A stretch of 64,000 nt of DNA from Metarhizium brunneum (Eukaryota; Ascomycota; Sordariomycetes; Hypocreales; Clavicipitaceae): contig NC_089424.1 in NCBI RefSeq assembly GCF_013426205.1, forward strand, positions 2,108,001 to 2,172,000. Direction: 5' to 3'. This document shows, in pieces, positions 22,050 through 33,300 of this stretch. The translations under genes and the position numbers were made by a program. A model generated the notes under the pieces. That model ran no database searches. It saw nothing but the letters and a program-made list of their open reading frames with translations, and was not told the DNA's origin. Position 1 is the first letter of the stretch. Each line of letters begins with the position of its first letter.

Positions 22050-23494
22050 ATGGCTGTCATCGACCAGATACTGGGCGAGGCTGCGCTCCTCGTTGCAAGA
22101 CAAGTGTCGGATGTTCCAACCGCAACACCGTCACCGACCGAATCACCAACGTCCAGCGTTACCCCTCCAGCTACCACTTCGCCTGCCAAGAACGACAATT
22201 CAGGTAATGGAGGATCTAGTTCGCCCCTCCTCTTCTTCGTTGCCCTTGGCTTTGGTGTGGTCTTTACAAATCTTTGGTAAGAAGTTTCCGGAGCTGGCGA
22301 AATGGCGTACAATATCTGTCGTTTTTTTTTGTTTCCTTGCTACCAATTCACACTCTGTCTGGGTAACGCTGGAGCGTCTTACAAGATGGCCTGTGCTTAC
22401 ATTACCTCAGGATCATCGTTGGTGTCAAGTATTGCTTCCGATACAACGCTCGCAACCGAGCCAGAGTGACCAACGAAGAGGGAGAACCCATCACTCTCGA
22501 GACCGTCCACCGGCCGCGCAGACGTCGCGAGAAGAAACTGATGACTATGGACGAAGTAAACGAGAAATTCCCCATGATGAAGTACAAAACCTGGGTATCA
22601 GAACGGGCCAGGGAGGGTTTGCCGACTGCCGGAGGTGTCTCTGTCCCGCCAAGCCGAGCAAATAGTATCCGTGATGCCGACGGTGTTCTCCCCGATGTCG
22701 CAATTGTTAAAAGCCACGTCTCGACCGAAGCTCATACTATTGATGAGTCTGAATTTGCTACAGCCGCCGACGTGAACAAGCGAGACGACGAGAAGAAGGC
22801 CAAACCCGAGTCAGAACAGGCTGGCGAGACGGCACAGACCTCCAGCGCACAAGAAGACGGGCCTGTTCCGCTTCGTAGAATGTCTACTGAAGAAGACGAT
22901 GACGAGCACATTGACGCTGCCTTACCGCCTGAATGTCTGACGGCGCCTGGTGATTCATGTGCTATTTGTATTGATACTCTGGAAGACGATGACGACGTCA
23001 GAGGGCTTACTTGTGGCCACGCTTTCCATGCTGTTTGTGTCGATCCTTGGCTGACCAGCAGGCGAGCCTGCTGCCCTCTTTGCAAGGCTGATTATTACAC
23101 GCCGAAGCCTCGCCCCAATCAGGAAGGCGATGCCAGTGCCAACAATGGCAATGGCCTAGATCCTCGAAACAACACCCGCCTCAACCTGCCAAGCGGTCTG
23201 CGGTCGGCTTGGTTCCGCAGCAGTACTGGATCATCTCGAGACACTTCTTTTATGCGTGGCGGCCGTGACGGCAGATCACGGGGCAGATCATCCCGGACAC
23301 AATCGAGCCCGCAGGAGCGCGGCACAACCACCACAACGCCCGCCGAATCTAACCGTGGCGGCATATTATCATCCATCCGCTCGGCCTTGCCATTTGGTCG
23401 GCAAAGGAATCAGCAGTCTGCGACATCTCCCGCAACCACCACAAATGTAACACCGGCGCAACTAGAATCTGGCACTCGTCAAGCTGCTAGCTAG
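22050..23494 (+). CDS. Membrane-anchored RING-H2 finger protein (probable E3 ubiquitin ligase)
   Basis: Exons 22050-22276 and 22411-23494 (134-nt intron) give 436 residues. The start has a strong context (tcaccATGG). The N-terminal third is Ser/Thr/Pro-rich. A single membrane segment around residues 60-83 (LLFFVALGFGVVF, running into WIIVGV across the splice) is followed by Arg-rich residues, as for a cytosolic side. The RING-H2 domain lies at roughly 245-290, with CAICID, TCGHAFHAVCVDPW and CCPLCK giving the C3H2C3 ligands. The C-terminal tail is Ser/Arg/Thr-rich and probably disordered. The layout resembles fungal and plant membrane RING-H2 ligases (RNF13/ATL style). Substrate and compartment cannot be told from sequence. 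Confidence 0.85.
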
Positions 23495-24221
23495 TGATGC
23501 GGACTGGGTGTCTTACTGGGTGTCATACTGGGTTTACTAACATGGAGCATTTCGTGCCCACACGATTAGGAAAAATTGGCCACCCCGATTACACATATAT
23601 CACATTTGGCGCCCTTGGGACAAATTGATAATTACGGCTTTCAAAGCAATGTTGTTTGGTATTTCGTATGGTTCCACAATACTGCGTACCATACTACGCA
23701 AGCCGCGGCGACCTGTTCCTAACTGTGTATACGGTTTTCTTTTGTAGCCTCTTCCGGGAAACTGACTACTAGCTTTGTTAGCTACGCGAGGGGGAGTTTG
23801 GGAAGAATTTCATGGACGAGCCTCCAATGATGTGACGCAGTATTTTTCGTTGAGATGAACGATGGTGGAATGTCTCGACTGGTTGAGAGAGATGGCCGTA
23901 TCTTGTTGCATGACGGCGCTGGGATCACATGGACTCTTTATTTAATTGTTTATTGGAGCGGCGGAGTTGGTCGGTTATATATGGCATATTTGGTGGCTGT
24001 ACATGGTCAATAGCAGTAAATGTTAGAGTATACTTTTTTTTTTGGGTCTGTAATGTATCTTGGGTGAAGTACTCATCAATCCCTCAGGATTGGCTATTCT
24101 GGCGGTTTCCGCCACTGACCCAGTCAGTGTACATTGTTCCCGGCTCATGTAACTCGTCAAATAGTATCCAGCACGTCGTGTCGTCGGTCCCGTAACCCAT
24201 TTGTATAAATACAGCTGAATA
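23495..24221. other. Intergenic region between RING gene and GPALPP gene
   Basis: These are the convergent 3' flanks of the two genes. Just after the RING stop codon there is a short imperfect repeat of ACTGGGTGTC. A hairpin with 7-bp arms GTATGGT/ACCATAC lies near 23668-23697. No ORF is supported. Confidence 0.5.
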
Positions 24222-25076
24222 TTATAAAAAGGAACCCTTTTGAAACCTGCCCCCGAAATTGGCACTCTTGTTTATCAACTCCCTCCTCGCCTTCTCGCCT
24301 ATCTTGCCCCCGACAGCCATGTCCTTTTCCCGATCAAACGCCCTCTTGCTGGGGTCGTCGTCGTCGTCGTTGTCGTGCGCCGCTCGGCCGTTCTTAGCGC
24401 CGTCATCCCTTCTTTTGCGCGAGTGCTCGTCGTACAGGCTCTTGCCGCGGTGGGCATCTATCGTCGCGGCGATTTTGCGGTCACGCTCCTCCTGGTGCTT
24501 GGTGCGCTGGGAGGCACTGCCTCCGTCGGCGCTTGCTTCCGCTGTGCGGCCTAGCAGCGCGTCTCTTTGGCGCTTGAGCTTCTCCTCTGGCGTCTCTGTC
24601 CATATTGATGACGGGCCCGAGGATGTGGTTGCTGGCTTGGATGTGAATTTGCGGTTGCGCATGCGCGTCGGGTCGCGCTCCGTGTAGCCACTTGAGGAGG
24701 GGGGCGCGAGCATCCATGAGTCTCTTTGGGGGGCTGGGTCTGTTGCCGGCAGGCTGGGGCCGATGGTTGGCCGTTTGGAGGTTGCTGTTGGGAGGCTTGG
24801 GCCGTAGGAGTCTGAGTCGGAGGAGTCTGAGTCTGCGGGGAGGGAGGTCGAGTCTGGTTTTGCGGGAGGGCAGGGCTTGGTTGGGGCTGTGGTTGTTGAT
24901 GGCGGCGCGGGGGGGCCGAAGGACAAGTCGGAGTCGGAGTCGGAGAGGTCGATCTCGTCGGCGTTGTTGCTGGCGCGGGCTTGTTTTGCGGGTGGCAATG
25001 AGGTGTGCTTGGGCGGTGAGGAGGACCGTTTGCGCTTGGGTGGTGAGGTAGGTAGTTGGGGGCCTATGGAGGGCAT
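24222..25076 (-). CDS. GPALPP motif/DUF3752 protein
   Basis: This is a single exon of 284 residues. It carries three GPALPP-like motifs (IGPQLP at the N-terminus, then YGPSLP and IGPSLP), acidic Ser-Asp runs (SDSDSD) and a C-terminal DUF3752 region. That region includes WTETPEEKLKR, a charged helix with HRGKSLYDEH, and the ending KSANFGGRFQKGSFL. This is the layout of the GPALPP1 family of nuclear proteins, whose molecular role is poorly defined. The protein is highly charged and mostly disordered. The ATG at 25076 is the first in frame and gives the family's usual N-terminal motif. Confidence 0.85.
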   Translation of the reverse strand: MPSIGPQLPTSPPKRKRSSSPPKHTSLPPAKQARASNNADEIDLSDSDSDLSFGPPAPPSTTTAPTKPCPPAKPDSTSLPADSDSSDSDSYGPSLPTATSKRPTIGPSLPATDPAPQRDSWMLAPPSSSGYTERDPTRMRNRKFTSKPATTSSGPSSIWTETPEEKLKRQRDALLGRTAEASADGGSASQRTKHQEERDRKIAATIDAHRGKSLYDEHSRKRRDDGAKNGRAAHDNDDDDDPSKRAFDREKDMAVGGKIGEKARRELINKSANFGGRFQKGSFL

Positions 25077-26278
25077 TTTTATGGGCGGGAGGTTTGAGTT
25101 GGGGGAGATGTAGGTTCGGTGGTGATGGAGTTGTAAGTTGTAAGTAGAGGTTGTATGAGGTTGAGGTTGCTGAATAGAGTTGTGGGTCTGTGGATCCCCA
25201 GGACCTATTATAAGCCGCGAGTACTCCGTATGAAGGAGAACTATAAACTTTAAGTGAGTAACATGAATGAGCTACCAGACCTGACTTTATATTTTGTCAT
25301 GAACCCTGTGGTGGTTAATTAAGAGGAAGGTGTCCAAATCCCACGCCGAGAAGCATAGTCGCACCGAGCGACCAATTAACAACGCCTACGGAGTACTCCA
25401 TACAATGGCGAGCTTTCAATGTTGCTTTCGTCGCGTAGCCCCAGCACAGTGGGCCAATCAGTCAAGTGCGGACCAGGGCTGGGGACTGGATCTTGAACGT
25501 GTGGGCGGACTAGTGCCCCTCGAGGGAGCATTCATTCACTTCATTTCTTCACCACCTATTATACTTTATTATTCCTGGCCATGAAGTGTTTTAAAATATC
25601 AAAGCCGGAGAGGCCGGATGGGATGACAAGGTACGGTCTCGGTTATTGAGCCGCTGTTTCCCGAACGACCAGCCTGCTTGTTCAAGCATTCCCAAAAAAT
25701 GCTGGACTCCGCAATATGCCTCTTCAAGTGAGGTTTTAAATGACATGAGCGCAGTCGAGCGTGAACACAGTATGGGATCCGTGAATAAGCAGGAAAATGG
25801 TCATGTGCGGTTGACAGCTGTGAATGTAAGTGACCAAGTGAAATATTGACTTGCATATATATGATCAATCTTATTGTGGTTGGAAGGCCAAGGCCTGCCA
25901 ATACATACGCCCAACAAACAAACCTGAAGGCATGGTCCAAATTCGGGCCGTACACGAATAGAGAACTCAGGGCAACTTAGTTGGAGCCGCAAGTGAGCTC
26001 ACTGAGCGGCGGTGCAAAGCATCGTGATTCCGGTTTTATAACAGCTGGCATCTCTAGTTTCAATCTAAGCTGCACGAGTGTCAACATCAATGTTTCAACA
26101 GCCTCCATTCCAATTCAACGAGCCCACAGCTTCATAACCATGTGAACATATCCTCAATCAAGTACCGTCCTCCATTGTTAAATTCGGCTCACAACTAGCT
26201 ACCCTCGTGATTCCTCAACTCGTGTTGGCTGTAGCTATCCATTCGGATGCCTGATCAGAGCCAAAATTCCAGCCATCT
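25077..26278. other. Intergenic region with two TACGGAGTA copies
   Basis: This is the promoter region of the GPALPP gene and the 3' flank of the HsbA gene. TACTCCGTA is at 25222-25230 and TACGGAGTA at 25387-25395. The second is followed by CTCCATA, so it is nearly a full 16-bp palindrome. No ORF is supported. Confidence 0.5.
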
Positions 26279-26785
26279 CTAGCAAGCCTCCTTATAAAGC
26301 TTTTCGACCAAGAGCATGTCCTTGTTGATACTGTCAAAAGCATCTCGACTCTGGGTATCCGTCATCACAGGGAGACATGCCGTGCTTAATGCCAAAAAGG
26401 CGGCCTTAAGCTCCTCTATCGCAGCAACGACCATTGGCTTGACAGATGGTTGAGACATGTAAACTTTGTGCTTGACTTCAATAGCGATTTTGAGATATGC
26501 ATCTATGATCTTACAAAGAGCTTGAGCTGCTTGCTGTCTCTCTTTGACTGTAGCGGCGTCGGGGGGGCTGATCGTGACGGGGGGTTTAACAGTAGTAAGT
26601 GCTTTGGTAATGGCATCCGCCTCGGAGACGAGGGGTACGCAGCTCTCATAATCACCTGGCCAAGCTGTAATGCCTTGATTGAGCTTGTCGTAGTCGTGCG
26701 CAATGATATTCAGAGAAGCTGCCAATCGGTCAGCCGCGAAGACGGAAGCCGCAAGAGTGACGAGGCATAGTAGCTTGAGCTGCAT
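26279..26785 (-). CDS. Secreted hydrophobic-surface-binding protein, HsbA/Mp1 family
   Basis: This is a single exon of 168 residues with a clear signal peptide (LKLLCLVTLAASVFA, cleaved about residue 18). The mature chain is an all-helical four-helix protein of the HsbA / cell-wall galactomannoprotein family (PF12296 as I recall it). Hallmarks are the early LNIIAHDYDKLNQGI helix, the two conserved cysteines (SCVPL and ACLPVM) and the C-terminal helix DMLLVEKLYKEAC. Family members are secreted and bind hydrophobic surfaces or lipids; HsbA of Aspergillus oryzae recruits hydrolases to them. A TATA box lies about 105 bp upstream. The gene stands alone between two gene-poor stretches. Confidence 0.85.
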   Translation of the reverse strand: MQLKLLCLVTLAASVFAADRLAASLNIIAHDYDKLNQGITAWPGDYESCVPLVSEADAITKALTTVKPPVTISPPDAATVKERQQAAQALCKIIDAYLKIAIEVKHKVYMSQPSVKPMVVAAIEELKAAFLALSTACLPVMTDTQSRDAFDSINKDMLLVEKLYKEAC

Positions 26786-29700
26786 ATTGCGGAAATGGAG
26801 TTGGTGCGTGTTGTATGTGTTTTGGTACGAGTGTATAGTTGTGTTATAGAAAGATTGGATAAAGACTCATACGTACGGGAAGTTTGAGCTCTTTTATATT
26901 TCTGAAATTACCCCAAGTTCTGGTTGAGTACACAGAGCTGAACTTGATGACTTGATGATCTCCTTGTCATATGTGCCCATAGTGCCTCGCATAGACGTCG
27001 TCGCATGACTGTCTTACTTGCTGTTTGTTTCAGACACCGCATGCTGGGCGGGAAAACAAGCCACCACAGGACGTACGTAGTTGGCAATAGGCTCTGTTAG
27101 CCTATAAATGTGTCGGCATATTTTGTTCTAGGCCGTTCGGTACAAGAGGTGCTGGTAACGCGAGTCGTACAACACATGAAGTGACACATGATGGAGGGGA
27201 CGAAATCGTGATGCTTATTTGGACTCCTCCGTTGATTGAGCTTTAACGTATTAGTTAGAACCACTAGTCGCACAGTTAGATATACGTAAAATACGATGCG
27301 TACAGCCAGCTTGAACCTCTAAGGAAGGCACTGCTCGTTGTTTTGTCTCAATGACGGACTAGCTACTGCTCCTCACTTTACGTTGGTTTAGCCGTTGTTA
27401 CCCAGAGTATTTGTTCTCTGACTTGGAGTGCTTTGCCAGATGAGAAAGCCGGTCAAAGCCATGCAAGAGAGTGAGTCAAATGAACCGCTGCCATCACAGC
27501 AGTCCATTTCTTTGTTTGCCGCTTCCCAAGCCACTCTCACATGGCCTGTTCGTTGCAGAAAAGGCTGAGACGCTCAATTTTGTCTCAGAGTCTCGGCCCT
27601 CTGGCAAATAATTTGTCTTGATTCAACCATGTTATCAAGTTGAAATATTGATACCTAGCAGTATCAGACATAGACTTGCTAGTTAGTATTAGTTACGCAA
27701 ACTTTATAGTAAAAAGCTGTGGACTTTCCTTGAACTAACAGTTTAGCGTATCCAAATACGTCAAGTATATTCTGTAGTCTATATTCCCTATCTTCATCTA
27801 TTACTTGACAATGAGCCGCGGGATAATCACGCCACGGGGCGGTTTGGCTTATCCACATTGAGCCAAGACGACATAATTTGAGGAGTATCACATGAGGTTT
27901 TGTTTTTGCCTAGATACTACCCTTGTCTCGGGCTGGATTCTCGCCGGTCAGATAAGTGCGGCCAATTGGGCGATGTCGTCCAGCCGATACCGCATTACAA
28001 TACGGAGTAGGCAGCACTCTTGCCGTCGGGACTTGGAAATGCATACTAGTAGGAAGCTCGGCATAGAACATGCGTATTATTAACGAGAGAAATCATGGGC
28101 TCGCGAATCACCGTCTAGGTTGCATTGCTCCAAGACACATGCATGTTTCACTCCAGCTATGGAAGGCTCGATAAGGATATAACAACGTCTCCACGGAGCA
28201 CCGAGAGCTAGGATTCTAGTATACTATGTACAGTCTATAATATTGCGTTAGCCGTTGGCATCCAGGTTCCAGGTCAAACTGACGTCTTATCCTTACAAAT
28301 TTACAATACAACCCCTTGAAAAACTCACTATAGGCTTTGGGGGATGAGCGTTTCCACATGCGAGTGAACTATCAATCCATAATTGATTCCTCACTCCGTA
28401 ATTCCCAGCAAAATACCCGTCTAGCAAAGGCACTCTAAGCACCCTAGCCCGCCGCCTTCAACGGCTATCCGGCCCTCATCCTTAAGTTAAAAAACATCAA
28501 GTGGAAAAGAAATCCACTTGGTTGCCAACGGGTACACGGCTTATGGAGAAGTTTATGAGACACTGTCTCTGCCGAGTGTCCTTGTAGCCGTGACTAGCAG
28601 AATGAAAAGCCACTATCTCAGAGTATTGGCTGTATGCCGGTCCATGTCTCTGAAATTCGGGGGAGTTGGCGGGCCTCCTGCCGCTTATTGTAACATCTTG
28701 TTTCAATTGAGACCAATCTTATTCGCCTTCTGTCGGTTTAATCCCCTGAATACCTTGATACCATTCTTCGACACAATTTCCATCACATTGTGCCGGCTTT
28801 TAGTTGTCTGTCTCGGTATGTGAAGAGGAGATGGGACCGATGAGTCAATACCACTCTGGCTGGATAGGCCAGGACCGAAACTTCAGTACAACCCCAAGAC
28901 AGTGGTGCCTGTCATTTATAGAAAGTTTGAAGGCATATGGCCTAATATGAATAGAGACGTGTTCGTCCATTTGTACGGAGTAATATAACTCACTATGCTG
29001 ACCGTTTACGGAGTACCCCGTAGCTGGCGAAGAATTGAGTCCTACTTGAGAAAAAGCTGCCATTTTGTTCAAACTTCGGGGAGGGGTACTGAGTTGCATT
29101 CATGCAATCGATGCCTGATAAATCAACGATCGACCCCCCGTGGGCTTCATCATTATCCCTAGCCTGAAGCCAGAACCGTGCAGCTATTCCCAGTTCGCTA
29201 TCAAGTTGCTCGAGCCGGGTACAAGCGCAGAGGTCAAAACCGCAGAGAAAGTTGGGTAGGGAGTGCTTCTTCATGGACATGGCTAGCCCTGACGGATAAA
29301 TACCTACAGCCCCATGTCACGACGGGTATTGGATTGAACCGTTGAGCCACGGAGCAAATAGACGCAGCAATAGCCGCCCTTGACGAATGCCCCGATACCC
29401 AGCTTCCAAGTATGCCCTTATGGTCCCGATGTTGCAGAACCAAACATCAATGGCGGGAATTAGTTTTGGCGTTGGAAAATTTATGCATGTAATGCCGCAG
29501 CTTAGGGTCATGCTGTTATCCTGACTTTGAACCTGCAAGCGAAATGCGCCGATTATTGTATAATATATGCTAAGCAAAATACTACTTATAGATCAGTATA
29601 TCACTCCACAATGACGAAAAGCTAGCAGACCGTGTTCATTCTTTTTGCTGCTCTTTTTTTCGAACCACCAATCTTGCTAGCTTCTGACGCATCGTGATGC

Positions 29701-30353
29701 GTTCATGGTGTATGACGCAATATCACGAGAATTCAGCCCGTCTACCATCAAAGCAGCCATGATGACATTGGCGGACCTACTAAGGAAGTAGTCAGACTCT
29801 GATGAGCGTTGGGAAACAGGACAAAGAAACAAGAGGCCAAAGAGTGGAAAATGGAATCTTGTCGTTTGCGACCACCGCTGCACTTGTGAACGCATGCGGG
29901 GGGTGTTGGCCGTGCATAACGTTGACATGACACAGCGGCAGGAACCACCAACGGAACATTTGAAACGTTATTCGATGCAAGGTCCAGGCGGCCGTTGGCT
30001 GCACGCTTGCGCCGGGAAATCCCCGGCCCGCTGGGGGCCCCCTGAAGCTCCCAAGTGACCCAACCGCCCGCCAGTTACGTCCCGCCCACATGTCTCCAAG
30101 GCTGGAGGCTGGAGACTGGAGCTGCCATCAGCAACACAACGCCATGCCTCTCGTACATACACATTCAGTTGCAAAGCAGACACGGCACGACCTGACACCC
30201 TGACCTGCCACTCTGGAATTCTCTATTGCAGCTTCACCCGTGCTCTGCGAACCAAATTACTGCCCCGCGAAGCAGTCCGCACCGATCTCCGATCCTAAGA
30301 GTAAAGCTCCAGCCTGTCGCAAACCCAAACCATGTGATGGAAACCACACTACA
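26786..30353. other. 3.5-kb gene-poor region upstream of VPS8
   Basis: It contains short ORFs only (up to about 95 codons, for example on the minus strand at 28845-29577), with no recognisable domain. Three exact TACGGAGTA motifs are present (28001, 28974, 29007), the last two 33 bp apart. A perfect 8-bp hairpin CAAGTGGA/TCCACTTG with a 7-nt loop lies at 28498-28520. The final ~250 bp is the VPS8 leader. Confidence 0.5.
26891..26898 (-). promoter_or_regulatory. TATA box of the HsbA gene
   Basis: The minus strand reads TATAAAAG about 105 bp upstream of the HsbA ATG, followed by an AC-rich leader free of ATGs. This is a classic strong fungal promoter layout. Confidence 0.6.
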
Positions 30354-33300
30354 ATGTCCGATCCAGAAGTCACATCTCCCCTTGGAGACAGCAACTCCAG
30401 TGGCGAGCAGGAAACAGCGCCTGGGCACGATGTAGACTCTGATACCCCCCACCTCGAGGAGCAGGAGATGGGCAATGGCACCGAGTTGCACCATGTCGAC
30501 CACCGCCGAGACCTGCTGGAGAGTGAGGCAAATGCTTCCGAGGTGAGCTCGATTGATGCGAGTTTGGTAGACTCGCTGCCACGGCGAGCTGGCAGTCCCG
30601 TCGACTCTGTTACCTCCGGTCGGAGAGGTTCCATCCAGGTACGCGAAGCTGCATAGTTTTGATCCTTCATTTAGCACTTGGCTAACATTGTAAAAGGGCT
30701 CGTTTATGTCGTCACCAGGCAGTAGTGTTCTACCTTCAGTAGCTTCAAGAGCCGGCCTGAGTAGCCCATCGCCATCATTCAGGCCGTTCGATCGTCGATT
30801 TCAATCCCGCATATCCTCGTCCTCGTCCAACACACCACGCCCATTGTCGCCTGCCTTCCTATCACCGCACAGTCGAAACGCCTCTCTTAGCTCCAACTTT
30901 TTCCTAGATCAAAACGAAACCGATACGCCGTCGCCGCCGTGGGAAGTTGTACGATGGACCAGATTACGGAAAATGAATGCCCAAGCATTCTCAGAGGCTG
31001 GTCGTCGGAACTTTGGATCCCCGACTTCACTGGCGGTATCCGCGTCCATAGTTTTGGGCACCTCTAAGGGTATAATACTAATATTTGATTTTAATCAAAA
31101 TCTTAAAATGATAATAGGGCCGGGAACCAAAGGTACGCTCTTCTTTGCGTTGCTCAATATTGACGTCACATCTCTGATAACAACTAGCTGTCGAGTCTGG
31201 GGCAATCACGGCTATCGCGATATCAGCGGATCACACCACTGTTGCTGGAGGGCATGCTAATGGAAATATCTTTACCTGGGATACCGGAAGAGCATCACGG
31301 CCGTTTCTCTCCATCCCACACTTGGATGAGACACAAGCGGAAAACAGGACAACTGACGGACACGTTCCCAATGCAGCCGTGGTACACCTTGGCTTTCTTG
31401 GTACAAGGCACACAGCTCTCGTGTCAGCGGATGACCGTGGAATGGCCTTCTCGCATCTCGCAACCCGAGGCACCGGCGCGCTCGGCCGAACAGTGAAAAC
31501 TACCCGAATCTTGGGCCGCTATCCGAATGCCCCTGCACCTGCCGGGAAATCGATCAAGCCCAGTACCGTGCTCGGTTTTGCTCCCTTGCCTCTTGGAAAC
31601 GTCGAGCAAGCGACAGATAGCATGGGACTTACGGCTATACTTACGCCATACCTTCTCGTGGTTGTTTCGACTACCCCTGTTGCCCAGACGCAACACAAGT
31701 CAGCTCGACCAAAGGATGTTCCAGCACATAGCGCCATGGCCGGCTGCCTTGCATGGTTCCCTGCTGTAAAGCTAAAAACTCCCGATACCCACACTCGGAG
31801 CGATATTTCCAGGGTAAAACTTGTCTACTGTTGGTCAAACGTATTGACTATTCTTGATGTTGAAGAGATGTACGGAGAGGATGCAGATCAGCCTCCTTCG
31901 CTAAAGTTCAAGGCACGAAGCAGATGGAAGTGTGAAGAGGCCATCGCCGCGGTGCAGTGGCTAGGTCGATCTGTTTTGGCTGTGCTGACCATCTCCCAAC
32001 GTCTCATCATACTGGAGGACAGGAGCATGCGCATGACCGAGGCGTTTGACTTGTTACAGAAACACATATATCATAAGGATCTTTTTTCGAAACAACTTCA
32101 CACTCTTGTGGAACAACTGGATGAGGAGGATACAACTATGCATGGAGTGGTGGCTGATGCCTTTTATATGAGCTTCAAAGCCTACAAGGGGCGGATGTTT
32201 GTGCTTGGCTTCAACGAAGTTTCTATAGGGGCTCTGTCGAACTGGGCCGACCGTCTCATTGCCATGATGGAGAATGGAGACTACATCGGCGCAATCAAGT
32301 TGGCGACTTCTTATTATACTGGTGACGCCGATAAACTTACGGTTGGCCTTCCAGAGGACGCAGCACTGCGACATGTGATGGTCCAAGACAAGATAATGGA
32401 GATAATGTCAGCTTCCCTGAAATACGTCTTCGCCCAACGGCAAACACAGGGTAAGCAAGATGACGATGCAGATCATTTGAGAGAGCTGGCAGAGACGTGT
32501 TTCGCAGCGTCTCAAGCTATTGAGGCTTCAGATTTCTTATTTGAAGACATGTACGAATGGTACAGCGACGGGGATGTTGGCGGAATCTTCCTGGAGACAC
32601 TTGAACCCTACATCTTGGAGGGAACAATCACGGTCGTTCCGCCGACGGTTGTTAAAGATATGGTTAGTCATTACGTTACCAAGGGGTGGGAAGGCCGACT
32701 CGAAGAAATGATATGCCATATGCAAACGGCAACTTTGGACCTTGATCAGATCACAGTGCTGTGTAAGCAGCACGGTCTGTATGATGCCTTGACTTATGTT
32801 TGGAACCAAGCGCTCAATGATTACATCACGCCAATGATCGACCTACTGGGCCTCTTAGTGCCGCTAGTGACGAATGGAACAAACAATGGCATAATCGAAG
32901 ACGATTATTTCAGCGTCAATGCTCTGAAAATATTTCCATATCTCTCATATACACTCACGGGCAGAGTGTATCCTAATGGGGAATTGATGGATGAGGAAAC
33001 GGCGGACAAAGCCAAGGCAGAAATTTATTGGTTTTTCTTTTCTGGCACAACAATCGAATGGCCCAGAGGAAGTAAGAAAGAATTCATCACACGACCTGGT
33101 GACGAGTCGGAGCCTGCTTTCCCTTACCTGAGAATGATTCTCAAATTTGACGCGCCAAGCTTTCTTAGCGCCCTCAATGAAGCCTTTGAGGACTCCTTCT
33201 TGAACGATTCTCCAGAGAATCAAGTTAACGGTGGATCACGCATGGATATGCCTGAGGAGCAGATTTTCGGTACGACAATCAATCGTCAGTACGTGGTGTC

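Noticed and set aside
29326..29356. tRNA-like boxes on the minus strand (TGGCTCAACGG and GGTTCAATCC)
   Set aside because: The A-box-like and B-box-like words overlap instead of lying about 30-40 nt apart, and no cloverleaf can form.
30240..30353. VPS8 frame upstream of the ATG at 30354 as another hidden N-terminal extension
   Set aside because: Open by chance only. The stretch has no targeting character and VPS8 is cytosolic, so near-cognate initiation is not suggested.
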